The translations under genes and the position numbers were made by a program. The notes beneath the pieces are model-generated. The model saw nothing but the letters and a program-made list of their open reading frames with translations. It had not been told where the DNA came from and searched no databases. From positions 1-33,154 of the forward strand of contig NZ_JASJOE010000038.1 in the NCBI RefSeq assembly GCF_030163755.1: a stretch of DNA of 33,154 bases. Reading direction: 5' to 3'. Shown piece by piece: positions 1-7,112 of the stretch (positions within the stretch are counted from its first letter, which is position 1; every line of letters begins with the position of its first letter). This stretch comes from Roseicyclus amphidinii. Lineage in GTDB: Bacteria > Pseudomonadota > Alphaproteobacteria > Rhodobacterales > Rhodobacteraceae.

Positions 1-976
1 CCGCGGCGCGCGGCGGGGCCGCGCCAGAGACAGGGGCCGGGCGCGCCACGGGTGCGGGCAGGCCGAGGGTGCCAAGCGCCTCGATCACGTCCTCGGCGCC
101 GCGGATCAGCGTGGCGCCGTCGCGGATCAACAGGTTCGAGCCGCCCGCGCGGCTGTCCATCGGGTGCCCCGGCACGGCCATCACCTCGCGCCCCTGATCG
201 AGCGCCATGCGCGCCGTGATGAGCGAGCCGGACCGCGCGGCGGCCTCCACCACGATCACCGCGCGGGCCAGCCCCGCGACGATCCGGTTGCGGCGCGGGA
301 AATGGCGCGCCTGCGGATGCAGGCCGAAGGGCATCTCGCTCAGCGCCAGCCCCTTCTTCGAGATGTCCTGCGCAAGATCGGTGTTCTCGACCGGGTAGAC
401 CACGTCGAGGCCGCCGGCCATCACCGCGATCGTCCCCGTCTCCAGCGCCGCGAGATGGGCCAGCGCATCGACCCCGCGGGCCAGGCCCGAGACCACGACG
501 AAGCCCGCCGCCCCCAGGTCCGCCGCCAGCCGCCGCGCCATGCGCGTGCCAAGCGCCGAGGCGTTGCGCGTGCCCACCAGCGCCAGCATCGGCCGCGACA
601 GGAGCGAGGTCTTGCCCCGCGCCCAGAGCACCGGCGGCGCATCGGCGATCTGCGCAAGGTCCGCGGGATACTCGGCATCGCCGAGCAGCAGCATTTTCGC
701 GCCTGCGCGTTTGGCCGCGCGCAGCTCGGCCAGCGCGACGGGTTCGGGGCAGGGTGCATAATCGGCCACGCCCGCGGCGCGGGCGACCTCGGGCAGGGCA
801 TCCAACGCGGCGCGCGCCTGCCCGTGTTCGCCCATCAGCCGAAGGTATGTCGCGGGGCCGACCCGGCGCGAGCGGATCAGGCGCAACCGCGCCAGCCGCT
901 CGGCCTCGTCGGCGGCGGGGGGCGGCAGGAAGGCGGGGGCCGGTTCGGAGAATCCGAACTCATACTCGGTGATCAT
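1..976 (-). CDS. dprA: DNA processing protein DprA, 3' end cut by window edge
   Basis: DprA loads RecA onto incoming single-stranded DNA during transformation; in Rhodobacter capsulatus it is needed to receive gene transfer agent DNA. The 325 visible residues show the Rossmann-like core: ALVGTRNAS (about 132-140), SGLARGVDALAH (163-174), FPRRNRIVAGLA (226-237), RSGSLITAR (248-256) and a GHP..SRAGGSNLLIRDGATL-type block (270-290). The C-terminal winged helix expected in many homologues would lie beyond base 1. The start at 976 is the only sensible ATG before the conserved RLIRSRRVGPATYLRLM region, but no good Shine-Dalgarno sequence precedes it, so leaderless or weakly initiated translation is possible. 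It lies 153 bp downstream of tldD on the same strand, separated by a palindrome array and a CtrA-like box. Confidence 0.95.
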   Translation of the reverse strand, partial: MITEYEFGFSEPAPAFLPPPAADEAERLARLRLIRSRRVGPATYLRLMGEHGQARAALDALPEVARAAGVADYAPCPEPVALAELRAAKRAGAKMLLLGDAEYPADLAQIADAPPVLWARGKTSLLSRPMLALVGTRNASALGTRMARRLAADLGAAGFVVVSGLARGVDALAHLAALETGTIAVMAGGLDVVYPVENTDLAQDISKKGLALSEMPFGLHPQARHFPRRNRIVAGLARAVIVVEAAARSGSLITARMALDQGREVMAVPGHPMDSRAGGSNLLIRDGATLIRGAEDVIEALGTLGLPAPVARPAPVSGAAPPRAA

Positions 977-1000
977 GCCGGCGACCGTAGCGCGCCATAG

Positions 1001-1016
1001 GTTAACGGGGCGTTAC
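1001..1016 (-). promoter_or_regulatory. CtrA-like box upstream of dprA
   Basis: Read on the dprA strand this is GTAA-N7-TTAAC, one base away from the alphaproteobacterial CtrA consensus TTAA-N7-TTAAC. It ends 24 bp before the dprA ATG. TTAA is very rare in this GC-rich window (I found three occurrences), so a paired site here is unlikely to be background. Control of dprA by CtrA is established in R. capsulatus; direct binding here is inference. Confidence 0.5.
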
Positions 1017-1032
1017 CGTCGAAGCCCGCGCA

Positions 1033-1125
1033 AGTGAGAGTTTTGCAAAACTCTCACTGACACCCTTGCAAGGGCGTCTTCCAGAGCCTTGCAAGGCTCT
1101 GGCCAGTCTCTTGCAAGAGACTGGC
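1033..1125. repeat. Array of four abutting TTGCAA-centred palindromes
   Basis: Four palindromes follow each other with almost no spacer: 1033-1058 (26 bp, perfect), 1059-1078 (20 bp with one mismatched pair, perfect inner 12 bp), 1081-1102 (22 bp, perfect) and 1102-1125 (24 bp, perfect; shares one base with the third). All four have TTGCAA at the centre, while the arms differ in sequence. The centres are at 1045.5, 1068.5, 1091.5 and 1113.5, i.e. 23, 23 and 22 bp apart, about two helical turns. The array starts 4 bp after the tldD stop and lies upstream of dprA. As RNA each would form a hairpin with a self-complementary UUGCAA apex. There is no T tract, so a simple intrinsic terminator is not obvious. 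Confidence 0.85.
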
Positions 1126-1129
1126 GCGC

Positions 1130-2554
1130 TCAGGCTGCGGAGCCGCCCACCGTCAGCCCGCCGATCAACAGCGTGGGCTGGCCCACGCCCACCGGCACCC
1201 ATTGCCCGTTCTTGCCGCAATTCCCCATGCCGGGGTCCAGCGCCATGTCGTTGCCGATCGCCCGGATCTGCTGCAGCGCCGTCGCCCCGTCGCCGATCAG
1301 CGTCGCCCCCTTCACCGGCGCGCCGACCTTGCCGTTCTTCACCCGGTAGGCCTCGGTGCAGGAGAACACGAACTTCCCGTTCGTGATGTCGACCTGCCCA
1401 CCGCCGAAGCCCACGGCATAGATGCCGTCCTTCACCTCCGCCACGATGTCGTCGGGGTCGGCCTCGCCGCCCAGCATGTAGGTGTTGGTCATCCGCGTCA
1501 TCGGCGCGTGCGCATGGCTTTCGCGCCGCCCGTTGCCGGTGGGGGCCACCCCCATCAGCCGCGCCGATTGCCGGTCCTGCATGTAGCCGACAAGGATGCC
1601 ATCCTCGATCAAGGTGGTCTTGCCCGAGGGCGTGCCCTCGTCATCCACGCTGATCGAGCCACGCCGGTCCGGGATCGTGCCGTCGTCCAGCACCGTGACG
1701 CCCGGCGCGGCCACCCGTTGCCCCATCAGCCCGGCAAAGGCCGACTGCTTCTTGCGGTTGAAATCGCCTTCCAGCCCGTGACCCACCGCCTCGTGCAGCA
1801 GGATGCCCGGCCAGCCGGGGCCAAGCGCCACGTCCATCATGCCCGCCGGCGCGGGTTCGGCCGACAGGTTCACCACCGCGATCCGCAGCGCCTCGCGCGC
1901 GATGCCCTCCCAGTGGTCGCGCCCCATGAGCCCGGTCAGGCCCACGCGCCCGCCGCCGCCCGCCGAGCCGCTTTCGCGGCGGCCGTTCTCCTCCACGATG
2001 ATCGAGACGTTCAGCCGCACCATGGGCCGCACGTCGCGCACGCGCCCGCCTTCGGGGCGCAGGATCTCGACCTCCTGGTGAGAGGCCGCCATCGAGGCCG
2101 AGACCTGCACCACCCGCGGGTCCAGCGCGCGGGCATAGGCGTCGATCTCGGCCAGCGTCTCCAGCTTCACGCCGAACTCGGCGCCCGACATCGGGTCCTC
2201 GTCAGTGTAGAGCCGCGCGTTGGTGCCCATCGGCGCCTCGGCCAGCGTTCCGCCGCCGTCGCCCACCGCCAGCCGCGCGGTTTCGGCCGCGCGCAACAGC
2301 GCCGCCTCGGAAATCTCGGTGGAATGGGCGTAGCCGGCCACCTCGCCCTTCACCGCGCGCAGGCCGAACCCCTCGGCGGCGTCATAGCTGGCCGTCTTCA
2401 CGCGCCCGTCGTCGAAGACCAGAACCTCGGACCGGCGGCGTTCGAGGAACAGTTCGCCATCCTCGGCCCCGTCGGTCGCGGCCCGCAGCACGCGCAGCGC
2501 GGCACCCTCGTCCAGAAGCGTCTCGAAGGGGCGAAAAGGGGTCGCGTCTGCCAT
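1130..2554 (-). CDS. tldD: Metalloprotease TldD
   Basis: TldD pairs with TldE/PmbA as a cytoplasmic zinc protease; the pair is known for maturing microcin B17 and degrading unfolded peptides or CcdA. The 474-residue protein has the family's usual length and the HExxxH zinc motif in LLHEAVGHGLEGD (H254, E255, H259, with E262 following). The start at 2554 (MADATPFRPF) is preceded by a GGAGG ribosome binding site a few bases upstream. The gene diverges from ctaC, an arrangement I know from other Rhodobacterales. The partner pmbA/tldE is not in the window. Confidence 0.96.
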   Translation of the reverse strand: MADATPFRPFETLLDEGAALRVLRAATDGAEDGELFLERRRSEVLVFDDGRVKTASYDAAEGFGLRAVKGEVAGYAHSTEISEAALLRAAETARLAVGDGGGTLAEAPMGTNARLYTDEDPMSGAEFGVKLETLAEIDAYARALDPRVVQVSASMAASHQEVEILRPEGGRVRDVRPMVRLNVSIIVEENGRRESGSAGGGGRVGLTGLMGRDHWEGIAREALRIAVVNLSAEPAPAGMMDVALGPGWPGILLHEAVGHGLEGDFNRKKQSAFAGLMGQRVAAPGVTVLDDGTIPDRRGSISVDDEGTPSGKTTLIEDGILVGYMQDRQSARLMGVAPTGNGRRESHAHAPMTRMTNTYMLGGEADPDDIVAEVKDGIYAVGFGGGQVDITNGKFVFSCTEAYRVKNGKVGAPVKGATLIGDGATALQQIRAIGNDMALDPGMGNCGKNGQWVPVGVGQPTLLIGGLTVGGSAA

Positions 2555-2736
2555 GGAACCTCCGGCGGAAATGCTGCGGGCGCAAAATGATCCATGTCAA
2601 TTTGCGCGGGGGTGAGACATTTAGACCAAATGCCTTGGGCCGTGACCAGCTATATGGTCCGGCCGACGTTGAACGCAACGGTGTGCCGTACGCGATGGAT
2701 TGCGCGGCGCGCCGGATCAGACAGGACAGACCGGAC
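2555..2736. promoter_or_regulatory. Divergent tldD/ctaC promoter region with an inverted repeat
   Basis: This 182-bp spacer must carry the promoters of tldD (minus) and of the cytochrome oxidase gene run (plus). It is locally AT-richer than its surroundings. The clearest element is the inverted repeat GACCA-N6-TGGTC at 2644-2659, whose spacer contains TATA. I cannot fit a convincing -35/-10 pair with 16-18 bp spacing, nor a perfect FNR box, so the exact promoter is not assigned. Confidence 0.4.
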
Positions 2737-3627
2737 ATGACGTTTATGAAAACGCTCGGCGGCCTCGGGGCCGCATTTGGTGCAACCCTGGCCGCCGGAG
2801 TCGCTGCAGCCCAGACCGCCGGCATGCGCGACGGGCTCGAGATCATCGGCGCGCCGACGCCAGGCGGAACCGGGTTCCAGCCGGGCGTGACCGAGCTGGC
2901 CCGCGACATCCGGGCACTGGACTCGCTGTTGCTCGTGATCATGACGGTGATCGTTCTCTTCGTGACCGCGCTCCTGATCTACTCGATGGTCCGCCACAAC
3001 GCCAAGGCGAACCCGACGCCCGCCACCTTCACCCACAACACCAAGATCGAGGTGACCTGGACGGTCGTGCCGCTGGTGATCCTCGTGGTGATCGGGGCCT
3101 TCTCGCTGCCGGTCCTGTTCAAGCAGCAGACCATCCCCGAGGCCGATGTCGTGGTGAAGGCCACGGGCTACCAGTGGTACTGGGGCTACGAATACCCCGA
3201 GCACGGCATCGTCTACGACAGCTTCATGCTGAACGAGGATGAACTGGCCGAGTATGGCTACGGCCCGGACGAGCACCTGCTGGCCACCGACACCGCGATG
3301 GTCGTTCCCACCGGTGCCACCGTCGTGGTGCAGGTCACCGCCGCGGACGTGATCCACTCCTGGACCATTCCCGCCTTCGGCGTGAAGCAGGACGGCGTTC
3401 CGGGCCGCCTTGCCGAACTGTGGTTCGAGGTCGAGGAAGGCCAGGAAGGCGTCTACTTCGGCCAGTGTTCGGAGCTGTGCGGCGTGAACCACGCCTTCAT
3501 GCCGATCACCGTCTTCGCCGTGACGCAGGAGGAATACGACGCCTGGATCAACGGCGAGGCGCAAGAATTCGCAAGCGCGGGCAACATGCGCGCCCCGCGC
3601 GTGATCGAGCTGGCCTCGGTCGAGTGA
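2737..3627 (+). CDS. ctaC: Cytochrome c oxidase subunit II (aa3 type)
   Basis: Subunit II carries the binuclear CuA centre that takes electrons from cytochrome c. The 296-residue product is the length of the Paracoccus protein. Order: signal sequence (1-24, ending AAA), two TM helices (roughly 65-90 and 105-125), the aromatic patch YQWYWGYEY, then a periplasmic cupredoxin domain. CuA ligands are visible: H207 in DVIHSWTIP, C244 and C248 in GQCSELCG, H252 and M255 in NHAFM, with E246 as the backbone-carbonyl ligand. The ATG at 2737 gives a proper signal peptide; the frame stays open back to 2587, but that extension does not resemble the family. First gene of the cta cluster; ctaD is not in this window. 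Confidence 0.97.
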   Translation: MTFMKTLGGLGAAFGATLAAGVAAAQTAGMRDGLEIIGAPTPGGTGFQPGVTELARDIRALDSLLLVIMTVIVLFVTALLIYSMVRHNAKANPTPATFTHNTKIEVTWTVVPLVILVVIGAFSLPVLFKQQTIPEADVVVKATGYQWYWGYEYPEHGIVYDSFMLNEDELAEYGYGPDEHLLATDTAMVVPTGATVVVQVTAADVIHSWTIPAFGVKQDGVPGRLAELWFEVEEGQEGVYFGQCSELCGVNHAFMPITVFAVTQEEYDAWINGEAQEFASAGNMRAPRVIELASVE

Positions 3628-3634
3628 AACGCAT

Positions 3635-3688
3635 CGGCCGGGCCCCTTGGCCCGGCCGCCATGGTAGCCGGGCTGAAGCCCGGCCTAC
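3635..3688. repeat. Two tandem GC-rich hairpins (REP-like) between ctaC and ctaB
   Basis: Hairpin 1: 10-bp stem, 3635-3644 with 3649-3658, loop CCTT. Hairpin 2: GCCGGGC (3667-3673) with GCCCGGC (3678-3684), loop TGAA, flanked by GTA and TAC that extend the pairing past one bulged C. Hairpin 2 resembles the GTAGCCGGGCTxxAGCCCGG-type repetitive extragenic palindromes found in many genomes. There is no T tract, so read-through into ctaB is expected; such hairpins often protect the upstream mRNA end. Confidence 0.7.
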
Positions 3689-3712
3689 GGCTTAGGAAGA
3701 ACGGTAGGCCTG

Positions 3713-4651
3713 ATGACCGACGTTACGACCAACACCAGCGTTGAAGCCGCCGAGGGCGAAGCGCGCTTCGGCGATTACGTCGCGCTTCTCAAGCCGCGCG
3801 TCATGTCGCTTGTCGTCTTCACCGCGCTGGTGGGCCTTCTGGTCGCCCCCGCGACCGTCGATCCGATGATCGGCTTCACCGCGATCCTGTTCATCGCGTT
3901 GGGCGGCGGGGCCTCGGGCGCGCTGAACATGTGGTATGACGCCGACATCGACCGCGTCATGCGCCGCACCGCAAAACGCCCCGTGCCCGCCGGCAAGGTC
4001 ACGGCGGGCGAGGCGCTGTCGCTGGGCCTGTGGCTGTCGGCGATCTCGGTGGCGATGCTGGGGCTGGCGACGAACTGGCTGGCGGCGGGTCTGCTGGCCT
4101 TCACCATCTTCTTCTACGCCGTGATCTACACAATGTGGCTCAAGCGCGCGACGCCGCAGAACATCGTGATCGGCGGCGCGGCGGGTGCCTTTCCCCCGAT
4201 GATCGGCTGGGTCGCCGCCACCGGCTCGATCAGCCTCGAGGCGGTGCTGATGTTCGGCCTCATCTTCATGTGGACGCCGCCGCATTTCTGGGCGCTCGCG
4301 CTGTTCATGAAATCCGACTACCACGAGGCCAAGGTGCCGATGCTGACCGTGACCCACGGCCGGGCCGAGACGCGCCGCCAGATCCTGATCTACACCGTGC
4401 TGCTGGTGCCCGTCGCGCTGGGCCTCGGCTTCACCTCGGTCGCCGGGCCGGTCTACCTGGCCGCGGCCCTCGTTCTGAACGCGATCTTCCTCAAGGGTGC
4501 CTGGGACATCTGGCGCCGCGACGAGGAGACCGCGCAGGCCGACAGCTACGCCACCGAGAAGCGCGTCTTCCGCTTCTCCCTCTACTATCTTTTCCTGCAT
4601 TTCGGCGCGCTTCTGATCGACGCCGGCCTGCGCAGCTGGGGGGGCGCCTGA
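3713..4651 (+). CDS. ctaB: Protoheme IX farnesyltransferase (heme O synthase)
   Basis: CtaB/CyoE/COX10 attaches a farnesyl group to heme b to make heme O, the precursor of heme A in aa3 oxidases. The 312-residue protein is an integral membrane prenyltransferase of the UbiA superfamily. The first Asp-rich motif is [15 protein letters not shown] with N72, D76 and D80, followed by KRPVPAG; the second conserved loop is [10 protein letters not shown] after [11 protein letters not shown]. About eight to nine hydrophobic helices are visible. AGGAAG about 15 bp upstream is a weak ribosome binding site. Its stop overlaps the next start (TGATG), so it is probably translationally coupled to the CoxF-like gene. 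Confidence 0.97.
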   Translation: MTDVTTNTSVEAAEGEARFGDYVALLKPRVMSLVVFTALVGLLVAPATVDPMIGFTAILFIALGGGASGALNMWYDADIDRVMRRTAKRPVPAGKVTAGEALSLGLWLSAISVAMLGLATNWLAAGLLAFTIFFYAVIYTMWLKRATPQNIVIGGAAGAFPPMIGWVAATGSISLEAVLMFGLIFMWTPPHFWALALFMKSDYHEAKVPMLTVTHGRAETRRQILIYTVLLVPVALGLGFTSVAGPVYLAAALVLNAIFLKGAWDIWRRDEETAQADSYATEKRVFRFSLYYLFLHFGALLIDAGLRSWGGA

Positions 4652-4845
4652 TGCCCATCACCGAGACCCACGACCTTCACAAGCGCCGCCTTGGCCGCAA
4701 CATCGGCGTGGCCCTCAGCCTTGTGGGCTTTGCCGCCATCGTCTTCGGCCTGACGGTCGCCAAGATCCGCGAAGGGGCCTCGATGGAGGCCTTCGACCAC
4801 CAGCCGCGGGTGTCGGTCACGCCCCCGGTGGAGAGCGGCCAATGA
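4651..4845 (+). CDS. Small CoxF-like membrane protein of the cta cluster
   Basis: A 64-residue protein with a basic N-terminus (HKRRLGRN), one TM helix (about 19-41, GVALSLVGFAAIVFGLTVAKI) and a short tail likely facing the periplasm. Genes of this size and position, between heme O synthase and Cox11, are conserved in alphaproteobacterial cta operons and are often called CoxF or left hypothetical. Its start overlaps the ctaB stop by one base and its stop overlaps the ctaG start by four bases (ATGA), so it is tightly co-translated. A role in oxidase assembly is inferred from position only. Confidence 0.8.
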   Translation: MPITETHDLHKRRLGRNIGVALSLVGFAAIVFGLTVAKIREGASMEAFDHQPRVSVTPPVESGQ

Positions 4846-5414
4846 CCTCGAACACCCGCGTCGTCACCCGTCTCCTGGCGGTCATGGTCTTCATGGGGGG
4901 CCTCGCCTGGGCCTCGGTCCCGCTTTACGACTGGTTCTGCCGCGTCACCGGCTTCGGCGGCACCACGCAGGTGTCCGAGCAGGAAAGCGACACCATCCTC
5001 GACCAGACCATCCGCGTCCGCTTCGACGCGTCGCGCGCCCGCGACATGCCGTGGGAGTTCCGGGCGATGCAGCCGCACATGGACATCCGCATCGGCGAGA
5101 CGGGGCTGGCCTTCTACGAGGCCTACAACCCGACCGACGAAGCCATCGCGGGCACGGCCAGCTTCAACGTGGCCCCCTTCGAGACCGGCGGATATTTCGT
5201 CAAGATCGCCTGTTTCTGTTTCGAGCTGCAGGTCCTGCAACCCGGCGAGCGCGTCGAGATGCCGGTGACCTTCTTCGTCGATCCCGCCATCCTCGACGAC
5301 CCCGAGGCCAGCGGAACCCCCGCCATCACGCTCTCCTACACGTTCCACGTGACGGAGATGCCCGAAGATTATGCCGCGCTGCCCGGGTCTGCGCCCGCGC
5401 CCGTGGCCAACTAG
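4842..5414 (+). CDS. ctaG: Cytochrome c oxidase assembly protein CtaG/Cox11
   Basis: Cox11 delivers copper to the CuB site of subunit I. The 190-residue protein has one N-terminal TM helix (about 8-28), then an immunoglobulin-like periplasmic domain. The copper-binding CFCF motif is present as IACFCFELQ with C124 and C126, and a third conserved Cys occurs in [12 protein letters not shown] near the membrane. Family hallmarks such as [18 protein letters not shown] and FFVDP are present. It starts inside the preceding stop codon (ATGA) and is followed 28 bp later by ctaE. Confidence 0.96.
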   Translation: MTSNTRVVTRLLAVMVFMGGLAWASVPLYDWFCRVTGFGGTTQVSEQESDTILDQTIRVRFDASRARDMPWEFRAMQPHMDIRIGETGLAFYEAYNPTDEAIAGTASFNVAPFETGGYFVKIACFCFELQVLQPGERVEMPVTFFVDPAILDDPEASGTPAITLSYTFHVTEMPEDYAALPGSAPAPVAN

Positions 5415-5442
5415 AGAACACACCGGACCGAGGACGACACCC

Positions 5443-6261
5443 ATGGCCCATGCCAAGAACCACGATTACCACATCATCAACCCGTCGATCTGGCCGCTCA
5501 TGTCGGCCGTCGCCGCCTTCGTGATGCTCTTCGGGGCAGTCAACTGGATGCACGGCGGCGAGCCCTGGCTGTTCCTGATGGGCTTCGTCGCCACGCTCTA
5601 CGTCATGTTCGGCTGGTGGGCCGACGTGGTCGCCGAAAGCAACGCGGGCGATCATACGCCGGTCGTGCGCATCGGCCTGCGCTACGGCTTCATCATGTTC
5701 ATCATGTCCGAAGTGATGTTCTTCGCGGCGTGGTTCTGGGCCTTCTTCAAGCACGCCCTCTACCCGATGAACACCTACGAGGCGTCGCAATACATCCCGC
5801 CCGAGATCTATGCCGTCGATCCGTTCCACCTGCCGCTGATCAACACGCTGATCCTGCTGCTGTCGGGCTGCGCCGTGACCTGGTCGCACCATGCGCTTGT
5901 CCACGGTGGACCGCGCAAGGACGTGGCCAACGGCCTGATCATCGGCGTGGTGCTGGGCCTGATCTTCACCGGTCTGCAGGCCTTCGAGTATTACGAGCTG
6001 ATCGCGCATTACGACTGGAGCTTTTCGGGCGACAAGTTCTTTGCCACCTTCTTCCTCGCCACCGGGTTCCACGGCCTGCATGTCGTGATCGGCACGATCT
6101 TCCTGTTCGTGTGCTGGCTGCGGGTGCTGAAGGGGCATTTCACCGCCGAGAAGCACATCGGCTTCGAAGCCGCGGCCTGGTATTGGCACTTCGTCGACGT
6201 GGTCTGGCTGTTCCTGTTCCTGGCGGTCTACATCTGGGGCCAGGCGGTCGTGCTGGGCTGA
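5443..6261 (+). CDS. ctaE: Cytochrome c oxidase subunit III
   Basis: Subunit III stabilises the aa3 core and is a seven-helix membrane protein without redox centres. The 272-residue product starts [18 protein letters not shown], very close to the Paracoccus protein in start and length (274). Family motifs: [59 protein letters not shown] and the C-terminal [14 protein letters not shown]. The ATG at 5443 is preceded by GAGGACG; an in-frame extension to 5371 overlaps ctaG and does not look like the family. Downstream lies a structured repeat (6273-6345). Confidence 0.97.
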   Translation: MAHAKNHDYHIINPSIWPLMSAVAAFVMLFGAVNWMHGGEPWLFLMGFVATLYVMFGWWADVVAESNAGDHTPVVRIGLRYGFIMFIMSEVMFFAAWFWAFFKHALYPMNTYEASQYIPPEIYAVDPFHLPLINTLILLLSGCAVTWSHHALVHGGPRKDVANGLIIGVVLGLIFTGLQAFEYYELIAHYDWSFSGDKFFATFFLATGFHGLHVVIGTIFLFVCWLRVLKGHFTAEKHIGFEAAAWYWHFVDVVWLFLFLAVYIWGQAVVLG

Positions 6262-6272
6262 GGTCGGAGACA

Positions 6273-6345
6273 GGGGGGCTCTGCCCCCCGCGTCACCCGT
6301 TCCGGGTGCCGCCCCCCCGGGATATTTCCGAAACGGAGAAGCGGG
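6273..6345 (+). repeat. Dispersed two-hairpin repeat, copy A
   Basis: Three parts follow each other. Hairpin 1, GGGGGGC-TCT-GCCCCCC, is at 6273-6289. Hairpin 2, CACCCG-TTC-CGGGTG, is at 6294-6308 and extends through GCG/CGC at 6290-6312. The core, at 6316-6345, contains GGGATATTT, then GAAACGGAGAAG, ending in CGGG. The same architecture recurs at 12125-12180 (inverted) and 16136-16190, and a core-only copy lies at 11970-11999. This copy is downstream of ctaE and about 80 bp before the SURF1 gene. Confidence 0.85.
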
Positions 6346-6423
6346 CAGGGGGCGCGCGTTAACCTTGACGGATCGTGAAGGGCCTGCCGCGGGGTGGGCC
6401 TTTTCCTTTGGAGGGATGTGAGC

Positions 6424-7098
6424 ATGGGACGGATCATCGGGGCGCTGGTCCTGGGTGTCGCGGGGGTGGCGATCCTGGTGTCGCTGGGCACCTGGCAGGT
6501 GCAGCGGCTGGCGTGGAAAGAGGGCGTGCTCGCCGAGATCGAGGCGCGCATCGCGGCGGCGCCCGTGGCCGTGCCGGAGATGCCGGACCCGGAGGCCGAC
6601 CGCTACCTTCCCGTGGCCGTCACCGGCCGCTTCGCCGACGGTCATGTGCGGGTGCTGGTCAGCCAGCGCGGCCTTGGCGCGGGCTACCGCATCATCTCGC
6701 CCTTCGAGGCCGACACCGGCCGCCGCCTGCTGGTGGACCGCGGCGTGATCCGCGTGGCCGATGAGGTGCCCGCCGCACCACCGGGCGCGGTGACCGTCAC
6801 CGGCAACCTGCACTGGCCCGAGGAGCGGGACGGGTTCACCCCCGAGAACGACATCGCCGACAACACCTGGTTCGCGCGCGAGGTTCCCGTGCTGGCCGCG
6901 CATTTCGGCACCGAGCCGGTGCTGGTCATCGCCCGCGCGCTGACGCCCGCCGAGGCGGCGGTGACGCCTCTGCCGGTCTCGACCGAGGGCATCCCGAACG
7001 ATCACCTGAATTACGCGGTCACCTGGTTTTCGCTGACCGCCGTCTGGTTGGGGATGACACTCTTCCTGCTCTGGCGTATCAGGCGACGGACCGTTTGA
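6424..7098 (+). CDS. SURF1 family oxidase assembly protein
   Basis: SURF1 (Surf1/Shy1) assists insertion of heme a into subunit I of cytochrome oxidase; Paracoccus homologues bind heme A. The 224-residue protein has the typical hairpin topology: a TM helix near each end (about 5-24 and 198-218) and a periplasmic domain between. Conserved elements include GTWQVQRLAWKE, PVAVTGRF, VLVSQRGLGAGYRIISPF, VDRGVI and the C-terminal NDHLNYAVTWFSL. ATG 6424 has GGAGGG 8 bp upstream; an open frame reaches back to 6394 without such a site. Its stop overlaps a TTG that could start thrC. Position after ctaE fits the usual cta order. Confidence 0.93.
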   Translation: MGRIIGALVLGVAGVAILVSLGTWQVQRLAWKEGVLAEIEARIAAAPVAVPEMPDPEADRYLPVAVTGRFADGHVRVLVSQRGLGAGYRIISPFEADTGRRLLVDRGVIRVADEVPAAPPGAVTVTGNLHWPEERDGFTPENDIADNTWFAREVPVLAAHFGTEPVLVIARALTPAEAAVTPLPVSTEGIPNDHLNYAVTWFSLTAVWLGMTLFLLWRIRRRTV

Positions 7099-7112
7099 AG
7101 GACCTTGTGTCG

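Noticed and set aside
1041-1050. TTTGCAAA in the first palindrome as a PccR/RamB-type regulator site
   Set aside because: Those regulators are reported to use paired TTTGCAAA sites a few bases apart; only one copy is present, and the other three palindromes share just TTGCAA.
2587-2736. N-terminal extension of ctaC from ATG 2587
   Set aside because: The ATG at 2737 yields a normal signal peptide and the family length; the extension runs through the divergent promoter region.
6358-6370. GTTAAC and TTGACG upstream of the SURF1 gene as a CtrA half site and promoter
   Set aside because: No second CtrA half site at the right spacing and no -10 hexamer 16-18 bp downstream.
7095-7112. TTG start of thrC overlapping the SURF1 stop
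   Set aside because: ATG 7113 has a properly placed GAAGGA and gives the usual N-terminus; kept only as an alternative.
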